In this document: piece by piece, positions 23,593 through 37,831 of the stretch | Numbering within the stretch: the first letter of the stretch is position 1 | How the letters are laid out: every line of letters starts with the position of its first letter | Position numbers and translations under genes: made by a program | Assembly: GCA_964007475.1 (NCBI GenBank) | Contig: OZ023273.1 | Coordinates: 116,421,812 to 116,485,811, forward strand | DNA from: Hybos culiciformis | Taxonomy: Eukaryota > Arthropoda > Insecta > Diptera > Hybotidae | Reading direction: 5' to 3' | Length of the DNA stretch: 64,000 nt | Notes under the pieces: model-generated | Databases searched by the model: none | What the model was told of the DNA's origin: nothing | What the model saw: only the letters and a program-made list of their open reading frames with translations

Positions 23593-26500
23593 AATAGTAT
23601 AAACATTGGTTATACGGTATACACATAATAGACAAATATTATGTATGCAAGGTTCTTACTCATATAGCTAATAAACTATTATATTTTCTAATGTAATAGT
23701 GATAATGAATTTAGTGCACAACATTATTGTAAAAATTTTAAATTAGAAAAAATACATTCTTCATTTTTGAATTATTCTTAAAAATTGCATTGATCATTTT
23801 TTGCACATTTTTTGTACTTTGGTAGTTTATAGTAAATGCTTACTGAAAACGCTAACTTACGGCAAAATAAAATATTCTATGAAATTAAAATTCTTATTGA
23901 GAAGTTTTTATTTTTATGTTGAGTCATTACCGTGAATTAATCAAATTATTTTTTTTTATATACTACATTTACTATGTACTGTAACGATGTGGAAAGCGTA
24001 GAATGATTAACTGAAAATAAGTTTATATGCACAAATCTGAGCCAAACCAATAATTGAAAGTATTCAGTTTTTCAAATTTAAAAAAAAATATACCTATTTT
24101 AGTTTTGTCAATAAATTCATAAAATTTTATATTTGTTGTATATTGAACTCTGTTTGACTTAAAATCATTGAGTGGGAAGCATGAAGCATAATCTTCCTCT
24201 GTAAATTGAGTTTAAATTTTAAAAAAGAAAATGAATATACACGTCATACATGTCAATTCATAATTCAGATAAAAAATAAATATTTTATTTATTTTATTTA
24301 TTAAAACTACCAAATAAAGGCGATTCAGTGGATTATATTTGGGGTTTTGTACCTTAAATTAAAGTTATGAGTTTGGACACAAAATAAATTCTTTAAATGG
24401 TATTTATTGCATCGAAATTGCACAAAAATCCTTAAATTATTCAACATATATAAAATATCTATTGTTGAAGTACTTAAATTTGAATTTATTTAATAAAAAC
24501 GTGTTTATCTTGGGTTATAAGGGTTATTGAGTTCAAATCTGTTTATCCAATATTGTAAGTACTTACAAACAAGTAAGGACATACAATGTATAACTATACA
24601 TACTAATAAAATACATTACTTATTAACTTATTATTGTTCCGGAATTTTCAAAATTCCCTAAAATAAATTTAAATTCTAAAAGAGCCAAATTATACAATAT
24701 GGTTGGGATTCTATTCAGATGTTTGAATTGATTTTTTCATAATATAATTTTAACAAACAACTGCACTTAAATTGAATTACTTAACTAATCACATAAAATG
24801 CTTCGAGCACAATTTGACTAACGCACATATTATATTAAATATATAAACGTACGCTTCTAAACTAACTATTTTGAAATTAGTACAACTTTTTTCTTATTGA
24901 TTTTCATCATGGCTAGATAAAAAACAAGTTATATAAAATTTTTTAATTCTACTTCTAAATTTCATTAGTAATTAACGAAAAGAAAAAAATTAATACTAAT
25001 AACGTAAAAAAGTTATAAGAATAATATAATGAACAAAATAATTGTAGTACATTTTTATTAAGTATATAAATTTAAATACGTATGTAATTACCTAGTTTTT
25101 ATTCTTTTTTGTTTTGTACACATAAACAGTGCGTGCCCTTAAGCATAAAGCATATTTTATGGTTTTTATCTGTTTTATATGCAGTTCATTTAATTCGTAT
25201 AGTATTTACACCAAGTTAGAGACCTGAAATATGAAATTCATGAAAGAATCATAATCAATGACCTTGGTTTTCTATATTACTTTTAAAAAAGTATAAGTAT
25301 AAAATTAAAAAGAAAAAAAAAAAACAGATATATATCTATACAACCGGCTAAATTAAATAATAATATTAAAAAAAAAATAAAAATAAAAAAAAACCATAAT
25401 CCAACATTTTATGTTTTTTTGAAAAAAAATATAAATAAAAAATAAAATAAATTCGGTTTATAATTTCATATATATATGTACATAAATTAATCAATGGAAC
25501 GGCAAATTTATTAGTTTTTTTTTTTATTTTTTGTGAATATTTGATCGAAAATATTCTCATTTCTTGCACATTCAGATTATTACAAATTTTTTAATTTATT
25601 TTTTTTTAAAGTTATTAAAAATAAAAAGAAAATAAAGTTTAATACTAACATTCACACTTAAAAATAGATAAATGTTTATTATATGGGTATTTATTCTCTT
25701 AGCAAACAACAATAAAAAAAAAATAGATTTTTTTATGAATGAAAAAATACTTTCTTTCATCTTAAATTTTGTAAACATACCTACTTATTACATGATTTTC
25801 ATTTTATAGTTGAGTATAATGTTGGAAAAATTAACAAAAAACTCTGGGAAAGGAAAAAATTGTATTTGAATCCTCCAAAAAACAATATCCTGTTAAATAA
25901 TAATTTTTTTTGTCGGATTGCTCAAAAAAAAGTAATTAAGAGGCGAAAACTTAGTTCACCAGCTTCAGCGGACAGTAGGAAAGTCAAATTACTAAATTCT
26001 AAATACTAAGGGATGAAATAAAACATAGTAATGTGAGGGCCTAAAAATAGCGACACTATAAATTAATGTATAGAATTTAATAATCTGTATAAAATATTCT
26101 ACATCGAAAAAAGAAAGTTTTTACCAAATCTGAAATTTTTTTTTGACAGTTTAAGGTTTATAAATTACATAATATAATTATATTTCTGAATTTTTTTTTT
26201 TTTTAGTTAGGAATTGAAGAAATAACAAAAAAAAAATTTTTTTTTTGAGTAATTTATTAATTTCATGTATGTATGTACTGCCTTTAATTTTCAGTGTCAA
26301 TCAAAAATATTGAACAAAAAAAAAAGAAAAGAAAACAGGTATTTAGTGTGAAGATCTTGAATGTTTTTTTTTTTTTTTTTGATTTCCCATTGTGAGATAG
26401 GTTTTATTTTATTTTTTGTTTACAATACGTAAATGAATAAAATTGATAAAAACAGAAAACTCTCAAAAAATATTATTAGTTTTAACTAAAACGTTGTGCT

Positions 26501-29500
26501 GAGGAGATATATGTTTTTTTTTTTTTTAATAAAAATCTAAAATTTATTTATTATTTATCCTAAAAAAAAAAAAAAAATAATTTAAAAAACCTGAGATATT
26601 GAAAAAAAAAAACTTTTTAAATAAAAAAAAAATTTATATATAAAAAGATAATTATGAAATAAATATTTCAATATTATAAAATAATAAACAAGATAATTTT
26701 TTTTTTCAATCTGATAAATCGAAATTTTTGTGATTAAGTAATTTTATTAGATATATCTATTTAAAAAACACAAATTTTGAACACTATGTATCTGCAATAA
26801 ACAAAAAAAAAAATTTCAAGTTGTAATATAGAGATATATGTGTACAAATATTTTTTAATGACAATTCAAAGCCTTGACTTTGTTTCAAAACAATATTTTT
26901 GAAAATTCGAAAAAAAAAACCAATTTGCAAAATCAAATTAAAACAAAAAAAAAATATATATATTTTAATTACAAAAAGGAACAATAATATTTTATAAACA
27001 AATCAAAATGAGTAAGTTAAAAAAAAAACATTTTTTGTTTATTTGTTTTATCATAAATTTATTTAAAATAATTTAATTAAATTTTTTTTTTTTTTTAATT
27101 AACTTTATTAATTTATTGATGTTATTTATTAATAATTGCCTTGGAAATTATTTAACAATATAGTGTAATAAAATTTATTAACCATTTAATTACCAATGTA
27201 TTAAGAACCAATGCTTTAAGAACCAATGTATTAAAAAATATCTCAAAAGCCGATAACTTAATAATTAATAATATACTTTTCAATATTATAAACTACACAT
27301 AATATTATTGTAAAAAGCTAAAAAAGGGATAATTAAAATATATACCTACTTTTTGAAGATACAGTACACTGTTCGTAGAGAAATATATAAAAAAAATTTG
27401 AAGGCGCTAACGCCTTTCTGAAGATGAATGTTGGCTTAATTTTGATTTATTAGATTATAAAGATATGTATATATACAAAATCATTAAGATTTTATCTACC
27501 ATCATTTTTTATCTGACTATGGCTATAAGTTCTAGTAATTTTGTTACAATATAAATAATACATAACTACGAAACTATACCATGAAGGGGTTTTCGATGAA
27601 ACTCTGCAACAAAATAATCGATTCAGATACTGATAAATATACCAAAATTAAGCTCACAGGTAGTTTAAAAGCTATTTATATCAAATACCTAATGTAGTTA
27701 TTAATTTGAAATCGAATTTTTTATCGAGTATGTAATTTATTTTTTCATACTTTTGTATAATGTAAAGAATTTAAGGAATGTGAACTTCATTATTAAAACT
27801 AAATTAATTTGTTGTAAGTAAAAAAGTTCTTGTTAAAATAAGAATTCATTCATCAGTCCCTCAAGATTATTCTACTTCAAAAAGAAATTAATTTATTTTT
27901 AAAATAAAAAATTTAATTTCTAAAGTAAAAAAATTTGAATATAAAGTAGTTAGATAAAATAAATTTAAAACTGGTTTGAGAACAAAATAATAGTTTAATA
28001 ATAAAATAGTTTCAATCAAGCTAGCTTATTGTGTGTCTGAAATAATTTCAAGACACCTACATTCAGTATAGTATATCATGAAGGATAATAAGAGTAATTC
28101 ATCCCTTACAAAAAATACCACCCATTAATGATGATTTCATATGTTTTAATATTATTTTAATATTATTGAGTTTGAAATTTTTGTATCATATGACAGTACC
28201 TAATAAATAGGATAATAATTTTTTTTAATGTACATGTAAATAATAAAAATTTAATGCTGACTGTATAAATATGCTACATTTGTCATCAAACTCTATGGAA
28301 TTAATAAAGCGAAATTCAAAAAATATCAGCAGAGCGTAGTTATCTCATATCATCTTTGTAAGTTTAAACATATCACTGAGCTTAATGTTACCCAAGTTTT
28401 GCACATTTGTGTGTTATGTAATAAAAAATTTTTATTATTTAATTAAATCATTCTACTATAAAGAATATCCAGTTTTCTTTAATTGAAGATCTATGATTTT
28501 CAATTAAAAAAATATTAGGATAATTACAAAAAAAAACATACGGATTTTAAAATGAACTATGTACTATAAAAATTTAAGACGTAGAAAACTTTAAATTTCT
28601 TATATGTAGTTTTTGCTTTTGTATCATCCTAAAAGATTGTTTTAACTCGTAAACGATATAACTATGTAAATGATATTATATTGAATAAAACTTGAATCTA
28701 CGCTCACTTGCTCTGCTCGTTCGATTCGCATCATTCTTTCTAACTTTGACCATTAAAAGATAATATACAATTTCCATTTTTCGTACAAAAAATTGCTAGT
28801 AAAAACGTTTTTATTTTGTTTTAATAAAATTATATTCTTGGTATTTTAATCATTAAAATAAAATAAAAATATAATTCTGAGAAATCAATCTAAATAAACT
28901 TCAAGGACATAATTCATTGTAGTGAACACATATTTAGTTTTTCGTTCATTATAAATTTATCATCGGTAATAAAAAAAAAAAAACTAACTATTGCATATTA
29001 ACAACGCTGCCCTTTTATATAAAGCGCATGTGAAACTTATATTAAAATGCACTTGCTTGTTTTTTATTTCTAGTTATAACTAAGAACCAGTTTTTAATAC
29101 ATATTATTTACAAAAAAAAGTTCAGGAATATTTTATCGAAGTTCAATGGAAATGTTTTACTTTCAGATTATCATTAAAATGTTAATGACATTCATTATGT
29201 ACTGAAATTATAAAAAAAAAAATCAATTACAATATTTATAACACCTCGATCGAAAAATATTTTTTGTACAAACAAGAGTATTTTATCCTTACACAGTTTT
29301 GCATCAAAGCAAGACAAAGAAAAGAAAGTTAAAAATCGAAAGACAAAAAAGTTCTTAGAGACTTGAACATTGACTTGTGATTACCACAAGTCTAAATTAA
29401 GAATTTTTCATTGGTTTTTTTAATAAAAATATTATTTACGTTCCGGGATCTTGGAGGAATGTTAATTAATTTTTTATAATAAAAATTTGGAAGGCAATAA

Positions 29501-30430
29501 AGCTTATGTGATATTATGTAATAATATAATGTTCTTTGTATACATTACTCATTTGGTTTTTTTTTATTTTTTATTTCTATAAAAAAAAATTAATAAGAAC
29601 TTTAATCCGATCCATCATCAACAATTGTAGACATTTTGAATTAAACGCATTTTAATGATATCAAAGATTGAAACTATATATTAAAAAAAATTCTCTCCGA
29701 ACCAGGATCAAATTTTTAGAAATATTAATATGTTTTGTGTTTCATATTTAGATCTTTGACCTATGTACATATTTATATAAATAAAATGATCATTATAACA
29801 TAATATTTTAAAAAGGCAAAAAACAAACTTATAAAATAATAATGTTTACAAATTAAAGAAATAATATAGTATACTTTATGGTATACTATGCTATTTCAGT
29901 ATACTATACTATATTACGTATATTATAATATTATAATAATGCATATTTTTTAATTATGTGTTTAATTGTTTACTAAACATAAGAAATATTTACATGGATT
30001 TTTCTATGTGAGATATATAATTATTATTTTATGTGATATTTTCAAAAATTAGTATTTATCGTAAAATTGTTTTGATTAACAAGCAAATTTTATGTTAATA
30101 ACTATAAGTATTATGTGTTCTGGTCAAAGTCACGGTAAAACTTTTTCAATGACTTAATATTCTGGTTTACAATTTAATAAATTTCTGTTTTTTTTTAAAC
30201 AAGGTTTTTATCAGAATATTTTTTTTTTATATTTATCGAAAAAAGGCCATCAAGTTGATGAAAAAATATTAAACCGTTTAAATTTATTATTTTATTATTG
30301 TTTTTATTTTTTTATTTTAATATTGATGTACGTACATAATAATAATAATACAGTGCATTATATATTTTCAGACGACAGTAATAAAATGCATTATTAATTG
30401 AAAATTTTTAATTACTTATATATATCGTCT

Positions 30431-30677
30431 GCTCAGAAATGAAACAACGTATGACATTTATACGTCATTATTTGACTATAGCACCATTCGATTCGTCGTA
30501 CTCGATTTTATAAGTACAACTACTTTGCAATATTCTTAATGTTGATTAAAATGTGTTTTTTAGATGAAAATTGTACGCTACTTGATATTTTTTCATACGT
30601 TTTTTTTAACTTTCAAATCTTTAAATTCAAATTACTCGAAACTATACTTTTCATTATACGTTGTTTCATTTCTGAGC
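30431..30677. mobile_element. 247-bp element bounded by 22-bp perfect inverted repeats
   Basis: GCTCAGAAATGAAACAACGT plus AT at 30431-30452 is matched exactly, in reverse complement, by 30656-30677. The interior has a 74-codon open frame starting at 30564, but it runs out through the right repeat, is dominated by Phe, Leu, Tyr and Asn, and is judged non-coding. A small DNA-transposon derivative is the simplest reading; no clear target duplication was seen. Confidence 0.6.
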
Positions 30678-31985
30678 GCGATATTATTTTTATTTTTAAA
30701 TAATTACATAATACAAAATATAAAAAACGAAAAAATATATATTACGGAAAATTTAATTCCCAATGTTGAACAAATGTTATATTTTTGATATCATTTAGTA
30801 TTCCTTGGAGTTTATTAAAGTTATTATAAGAAAATATCAAGGATGTTGTATATATGTATGAAGAAATTCCTTTGTTTATACTATAAACGTTGACGTACTT
30901 CACATATGTTTTTTTTGCACCAAAATGTCAGTTCAAAACGAAAAACTTAAACAATGCCGTTGAGTTGGCGAACAAATTAGTTTATTGGGGCAATCTGTGC
31001 AATAGCGACTTAAACAACCGGCTAAAATCAACTCAATTTTCCTAACAAATTCCTAACAAATTGCTTCCAGTTGAGACGAAAAATAATATTTCATAAATTT
31101 AAAAACCCGTTCAAAGTAAAAAAATAATTAAAAATATACCTAATTTTTTATTTTCGAATTAAATTTTCTGATTTGAAAATTTTTGAATCGGCGAGTTGAA
31201 CTTTTATTCAAACTAAAGTTCTTCAGATCTTCACGTCGGCTAGCTACCTTCAGATTTCTAATCACTTCCAATATTTTTAAATATTTGAGATAAAAAAAAG
31301 TGCACCAAAATGTCAGTCAAGAAAATATACAGAGTAATTAGCTTAATTTTTTTAAATCAAATGTTAGTCAGAGGAATCGGATTAGGTGTAAAATTATTTT
31401 TATTTCAAAATAAAGTCAATGGATTCCAAAAATTTCTTTAGGCGTAAGTGAAGTTTACGTGTGCAAGCTCGATTTGGCTTAAACTTGTTGAGGGGGTAAA
31501 GACGCCATAAACTCCTACTATTTACTATTTTTTTACCTCAAAGGTGTGTGGAAACAAAAAATCTAAAATAGTGAAAAAAAATATTGTGATATTATATAAA
31601 ACACCCTGTACTGTTAATGTATTGGTCTCACTAATATATGTAAGAGAGATCTTCTAGAGCTGGATTTACTCTTCCTTTAGTATTTATTCGTAGGAAAATA
31701 TACTTCTTTTTATACGTATTTTGGCTTATAAAACATTAGTCTTAATAATATTAATCAAATCTTCAGCCCAGACGATGTTCTTTAGTTCTTTTAGTTTAAA
31801 AAGCAATATGGAATTTGAGTGATCAAAGACAACTTCATATTCGTTGGCAGAACACTAAAATCATGAAGAACATTTATGATGAGAAATTTTTTTTTTAATT
31901 ATACTAATTCTTTAGATTTCTCTTTAATAGTGATAATTTTTTTTAATAATATTTTTCTTTTTAATACGTTACAGAGGTACCTACA

Positions 31986-34900
31986 ATGTTAACAGATATT
32001 GAAGAGATTCCAAAAATCCATATTGGAAGTTTTGTTTTAACTTTGGAATTAGATGGACCAACAGAATATGCTAAAGATATTGCAAAAAAAGAATTACGTG
32101 AATCACCAGAAACAATAGATAAAGCAGTAGGAGAATTAAAGAAATTATTAGAAGGTGAGCGAGCTAATTATTATTTATAATTAATATTTTAAGGTCTTTA
32201 TATTTTCATCAATTAAACTACTAAACTATTTACTTTATTATTTGTTTGAATTTATATTTCCCATTTAATGGAAATATTTTTAAAAACGAATAAAAGAACA
32301 CTGAAATCCTTTCAAAACCAACGACAGAAGTTTTCCATTTCTCTTAACATTATTTTGCAATATACAGATACGCAAAATTAAGACAATTTCCTTAATTTTT
32401 TCTTTTAGTACATTATTTTATCACTTTTATTTATCTTTAAAATACGTTTGTGTATTTTGCCCTTAATCATCTTAATATTCCGATAAAGATTTCTATTCGT
32501 GTTTGGAATCGAACAAAAAAGTAATGCAAAATGGGGAAAAAATATATAACCAAAAAACAAAAAAGAAAGAAATTGATGAATGTAACAAAATTTGTTAAAT
32601 CACAGTGAATCATTTAAAAAAAACAGTTGATTATTGAAAATATAAATTAATATTGAAATATACAATCAAGCTTTCTTAATGTGAATAATCTCATGTTCAC
32701 ATTTTTTTGTCATTGAATTGCTTATAAATTGAAAACTAATATTAATTAATTTTTTTTTATTATATAATTAAAATTAATTGCTCGGCATGCAAAAATAGAA
32801 ATTAAAGTAATCAAATCAAATTTACAATGTAAATAAACAAGTCAGTAATATACTTGAAAATGAGAGTTTAGAAAAGTTTAAATTAATTAACAATTAGTAC
32901 AAAACAACACTATCTATCGTAGTGTTTTGGGCACATTGATCAGTTGGTATGCTCTGCTGGAAATATGATATAATCAGAAAGTATAAAGCTAATACTTCAT
33001 TTATATGATAAAATCATAATGTATTTATTTACATTATATTGATGACAAATGACAATATTGCAAACAAAATAAAATTAAAATAATTAACGTAAAAAAAACA
33101 TCATAATGGCTACAAAACGTCGTAATGTACACGAAAAAAACGACCTAATGAATGTATATAGTTTACATCGTTTTTTTCAAAACGACATCATGTCGTTTTT
33201 TAGTATACATTATTGTCGTAGACGTTATGCCATGCCACCATAAAGTTAAATATTTATTTACTGTTTTATCAATCATTATTTTGTTACAACTAAAATTTAA
33301 GGCCTTAAGAACAATATTTTGATATAACATCAATATTAAATGGATTTACGAAACTTTGACAATTTGACAGACACAAAGTTTCTTTAATATCGATTTTAAA
33401 AAAACTATGTTTTTTGACTTGGTGAATTCTTCTTGTAAACCAACGATATATAGTTACATATAAAGTTTACGCAGATTATTGGATTTTATAATTAAATGTG
33501 AATTTATTTTGGGTAATTTATATGGTTATCATTCTAAAATTCAACAGTATAATGTAGAGTACAGAGAGTATTTTTATTATTTCGTAAATGACGTGTTCTA
33601 GATTGTACTTTGCTTGAATAAAAAATTTGTAAATATTTACTTTTCTCATACACATTTCAAGCCTGCATAATATATTATAATTAGTCAATAAATTTACGAG
33701 AAAAAATATTAGATATTTGCATTTAAGAATTATGTAAATAATTTAATTATAAAAAATTACCAGATCTAATGATATTAAGTCGTTTTTTGACTTAAAAGTA
33801 GTTAGATTTTATTTTATCGAAATAAAATGAATTAATAGCGTTTTATTGATGTTAACACTTTGACCAACATTAATTTAAATTAAAACTTTATGTTTTAAAA
33901 AAGCGGAAAAGAGATATTATCACAGCTAATATATGAAACAGCCTGAACAAAATTAATATTTTTCGTTTAAATTAGACTGTTTTTCATAGTAATTACGGTG
34001 CATAGTATAAAATGGATTTTTTTTTCATTATGTGGTTTTTTATAAACATTTTATTGAGTCTAAAAAAAATAGATTATCAAACATAACAAAATATTTATGT
34101 ATTTTTTTTATGGAGCTAATATAATCCACCAAAATTTTATAGCAATTGCGGATCTGTTATTTTTATTATTCTGAAACATTAGAAAATTGTAATGAAAGGT
34201 CTGTGAATTCTGAATTAAGAATACATTTTTAAGTAAATGATTTTGTGAAAAAATATAAAAATGAAATATAAAAATGTAGTTTAGGATGAAAAAATAAAAA
34301 TATTACAATTCAAATTATTTAACTCTTTTTATTTGTTTAATTTTACAGCTGAGACAGATCTCCGAGTGCCAATAGACAATATTAATTGGCTCGTTAGATT
34401 TTTGAGACCATGCAAATTTTATCCTGAAAGTACAAAGGAATTGGTATGTTTTCAAATATTATTTTTCAATTAAACATGTATTTATACATTCAATTTTTAA
34501 TTTTAGATAAAAAGATACTATTCATTCAAAGTTAAGCACCGTGAACAATATAAAGAATTGATTCCAAGCAACGAAGAGAATATATTTAGAGCAAACATTT
34601 TGACAGTATTCCCTAATAGGGATCAGCTAGGCCGAAGAGTTTTAGTCATTGAACTTGGCAGTAAGTTTAGTTCTTCTTAGCCAATCTTTTTCATGATGAT
34701 AATTTTATTTGGATTGTGAAAAAATCTAAATAATAATTTTTTGTGTTTCATACATTTGATTTAATATAATTTTAATACGCTTTCATTTTTTTTTTTTTCA
34801 AGAAAGTTACTCCTTTAAAATAAACAGCATTTATTAAAAAAAATAGTATGATTAGGATTATGATTATGATTTATTCAAAGCAAGTTTAATTCAAGATTTC

Positions 34901-35490
34901 AAGCAACGTTGTCTTATTATATATTATTCATTGCCTTATTTTTTTATGTGAATTTATCTGTAGGTATCAAACAAATTTATTTTATTTTTATTTTCCTTTC
35001 AGAAAAATGGAAACATAAAGAAGTGTGTTTAGATGAAGTTTTCAAAGGTTGTGTATTATATTTAGAAATGGCTATGTTAGAACCAGACACCCAAATTAAT
35101 GGAGCAATAGTAATATTTGATATGGATGGTTTATCTTTGTCACAAACATGGCAATTTACACCTCCATTTGCGAAGAGAATAGTAGACTGGCTTCAAGATT
35201 CTGTTCCTCTTCGTGTAAAAGCTATTCATATTGTAAATCAGCCAAAAATTTTTAATATTGTATTCGCATTATTCAAGCCATTCCTTCGAGAAAAATTACG
35301 TTCCAGAATTTATTTCCATGGAGTCGATAGAGATTCTCTACATCAACATGTTTCACCAAAAGTTTTGCCACCCTGCTATGGTGGAATTTTAGAAACAAAG
35401 AGAGTGGATGGTGAAGAATGGTACAAATTATTGCGTATGTGTGATAAAGAATTCGTGGCTATCAATTCATATGGTTACAATAAAAAATAG
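31986..35490 (+). CDS. CRAL-TRIO domain lipid-binding protein (alpha-tocopherol transfer protein-like)
   Basis: Four coding exons: 31986-32154, 34349-34443, 34507-34660 and 35003-35490 (906 nt, 301 aa), phase-consistent. The N-terminal three-helix CRAL-TRIO-N part includes LKKLLEAETDLRVP and NINWLVRFLRPCKFYPEST. The Sec14-like lipid pocket follows: VLVIELGKKWKHKEV, NGAIVIFDMDGLSL, PLRVKAIHIVNQPKIFN, ALFKPFLREKLRSRIYFHG and the HQHVSPKVLPPCYGG block near the C-terminus, all hallmarks of the TTPA/clavesin/CRALBP group. Proteins of this group carry one hydrophobic ligand such as tocopherol, retinoid or phosphoinositide in the cytoplasm; the ligand here cannot be predicted. An acceptor (CAG at 31972-31974) sits 11 bases before the ATG, so a 5' non-coding exon probably lies upstream. 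Intron 1 is over 2 kb and contains a MITE-like copy. Confidence 0.92.
33095..33240. mobile_element. Short inverted-repeat element (MITE-like), copy 2
   Basis: The segment lies in intron 1 of the CRAL-TRIO gene. It contains paired blocks around CGTCGTAATGTACACGAAAA on the left and CGTTTTTTAGTATACATTAT on the right; the right half closely resembles the right half of the copy at 5966-6114 (CATnATGTCGTTTTTT followed by ATACATTATTGTC). Edges are approximate. No coding capacity. Confidence 0.55.
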
Positions 35491-37831
35491 ATATAATTAA
35501 GTTATTTAAAAAGATTATTCCAATATAATTTCAAAGCCATTCAAATGTTAAATATTTAATTTTTTTTTTCGTTTTCGATATTTTAATTATTTAATTATAA
35601 TTAATTATAAACAACAATCAATAGTTCTTAAAAAAAAATTAAGATAATTATATTATTCTCAATATTGTATTACCCTCTATGTAGCTAATACTTATTTTGT
35701 CGAAAGATATAAGATTAATAATTGTTTGTTTTGTGGTTATAGAATTCCAATGCGAGTTTTTCAGCTGTTAAAATAACCTGAATACCAAATATTCTAAATT
35801 TTTACACTTAATCAATTTCAGTATAGTGTACCCAAGCGATAGATAATATTTACGTTTTCATTTTTTTTGGAAAATCAATTTCTTGAAAATATTTTAAATT
35901 AAATTCGAAGTTGACTCGTTACAAAAGTTAGCTGAGAAACTCGCACAATTTTTTTTTTTTATAACAGTTTATATTGTATTTTAATTAAGACGATCATATC
36001 CTGAGATCAAATTCATGTTTTTAAACTCTTATTCTTTTATTTGAAACATAAATTCGAAAAGATACCAAGAAATCACATTTAATTTGTATACAAATCTTGC
36101 CAAAATTATTGCCATTTTAATTCATGTTCAAGAAGGAAAATAAATTCCATAAATTTTGGGATTAAAATTCCAGTGCAATAAAATTTTAATGATTTAAATT
36201 TCTTTGTCTTGATATTATCTTAAGTTATTAAAAAAAATTCTAAATCCTATTATAAAATTATAGCTTCAAAACTTAATTTCTTATTATTTATATTAAAAGT
36301 TAAAAGATATGATACTATTAAATTTCATAATGTTCTTAAACATAATGCAATAATGTGAATTTGTATTTAGTTGTATAATAAATAAGTAAAATTCTACAAT
36401 ATTATAATTACACAACTTTTAAATATTATAAAACACAACTTTAAAATAAGAGTAAGGGTAAGAATATTGGTGTTTTCTTTATTCAAATTATTTCTTTATT
36501 GAGAATGTAATGTGATCACTGTATTTTGTAATACATCTTAGTTTCATTAAGAACTTAGAATTGCATAAACTTTTAAATGGTATAAATGGTTTATAAATTA
36601 GTTGCAGAAATATTTTTAATCTTATAAAACATAAATGTAATATTTTGAAAGAGCAGTTAGGTGTAGTAAGTTTTAAGGGATTTTCATTATAATTGTGGTT
36701 TTAATTTATATAAACTTTAAAATAAATAATAGATTAAAAAATGTTTTTCTTTTTTATTGTAATATCATAGAAACATATTATTCGACGGGTCGAATAATTT
36801 TATTATATTTAGATTTTTGTGAAGATCTTGGCATTTAAGATTTTTTTTATAAACCTGGTAATTAAACGTGAAATTGAATTGATTAATATTCCATCGGAGG
36901 CTGTATTTATATGAATTAAAAAAAATCAAGAATTAAGAAAGGTTAAATAAATAAGGAGTGGTCTTATCACGTTGAAAAGGTAATAATTTACAAAATGTAA
37001 GGAAATAAATTTGAATCCTCTAAATAAAACTTATTATGTTTTGTTAAATTTTTCTTTGTTATCTTTTAATTGGTCAAAAATACGACATAATTTAATATTT
37101 TTATTGAAAATGTTATGTGCAAAGTATATAAATAAACTGTCTTTTCTGTTAAGTATCTGTTAAAAATTTTCATCCAAATTTATTTATTTATTTAGTAGCT
37201 TAACTCAAGCTCATAATAATCATGTACATAATTTAAATACATTTAATTTACATTTTAATAAAAAACAAAAAAAAAAAAAAAAAATATTTTTCAAGTAAAT
37301 ACTCTAACAAGATTCTTTGGGTTTTTTTATACGGCCGAAGACAAAGCTGAAACAAAGCTGTCTTTCACAAACCCCGATATAAAGACTGCCAGAGCAGAAA
37401 CTCTATAAAAATAATTTGATAAATATAGAGATTAATTCGGTTCTTAATATTGTTGATTTTTACAGTAAAGTCAAAAAGATAATTATATTATAATTATTAT
37501 TTTGTTTTATAGACATATGAATTTATAATAAACAATTAAAAAAATCAAAAAAACATTGAAAAAAAACATTGTAGGGGAAATAAAGCAGTCCGTGAGGAAA
37601 ATATGTATTTTTTTTTTCATCGGTGTAGGTATTTTATGAAATTATATCTGGCACCACTGTGTGGATTGTGTATTTTAATTGACTGTCAATTTTAATATAA
37701 TAATAATCTCATTATTTTCAGCTTGTTAAATTTTTACTTTATTTTTGCACCTTAAAATCCTTAAATAGTTTTCATTAGAAAACAAAAAAGTTATAGCAAT
37801 TAATTAATTAAATTTAATAAATTCATTTAAA
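35491..37831. other. Spacer between CRAL-TRIO and ZAD zinc-finger genes
   Basis: About 2.3 kb. It should hold the 3' UTR of the CRAL-TRIO gene and the promoter and 5' UTR of the zinc-finger gene. It is AT-rich, with a long A tract near 37265-37283. No frame that looks like protein was found. Confidence 0.6.

Larger units (their letters stand above)
19907..31974. other. Gene desert of about 12 kb
   Basis: After the 3' UTR of the sulfotransferase gene no frame with a recognisable domain or normal amino-acid composition was found on either strand. The open frames around 25366-26984 are translations of poly-A/T tracts. Recognisable items are the 22-bp tandem duplication at 23549-23592, the fold-back at 22910-23184 and the inverted-repeat element at 30431-30677. 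Homopolymer A and T runs are especially dense at 25300-27120. A 5' non-coding exon and the promoter of the CRAL-TRIO gene may lie near the right end. Confidence 0.6.

Noticed and set aside
23447..23635. 62-codon minus-strand frame in a less AT-rich patch
   Set aside because: It covers a 22-bp tandem duplication, and no family could be recognised; probably a repeat remnant.
25366..26984. Several 60-70 codon minus-strand frames
   Set aside because: They are translations of A/T homopolymer tracts (strings of Phe, Lys, Ile, Tyr) with no domain-like features.
30564..30788. 74-codon plus-strand frame with a hydrophobic profile
   Set aside because: It runs through the right inverted repeat of a small element and has the Phe/Leu/Tyr/Asn bias of random AT-rich sequence; no family resemblance.
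31601..31610. ACACCCTGTA, a terminal motif seen in some insect transposons
   Set aside because: No inverted partner was found nearby, so an element cannot be supported.
32921..32960. Possible tRNA-like stretch (GTTGGTATGCTCTGCTGG)
   Set aside because: No cloverleaf arms and no B-box GGTTCRA at the right distance could be found.
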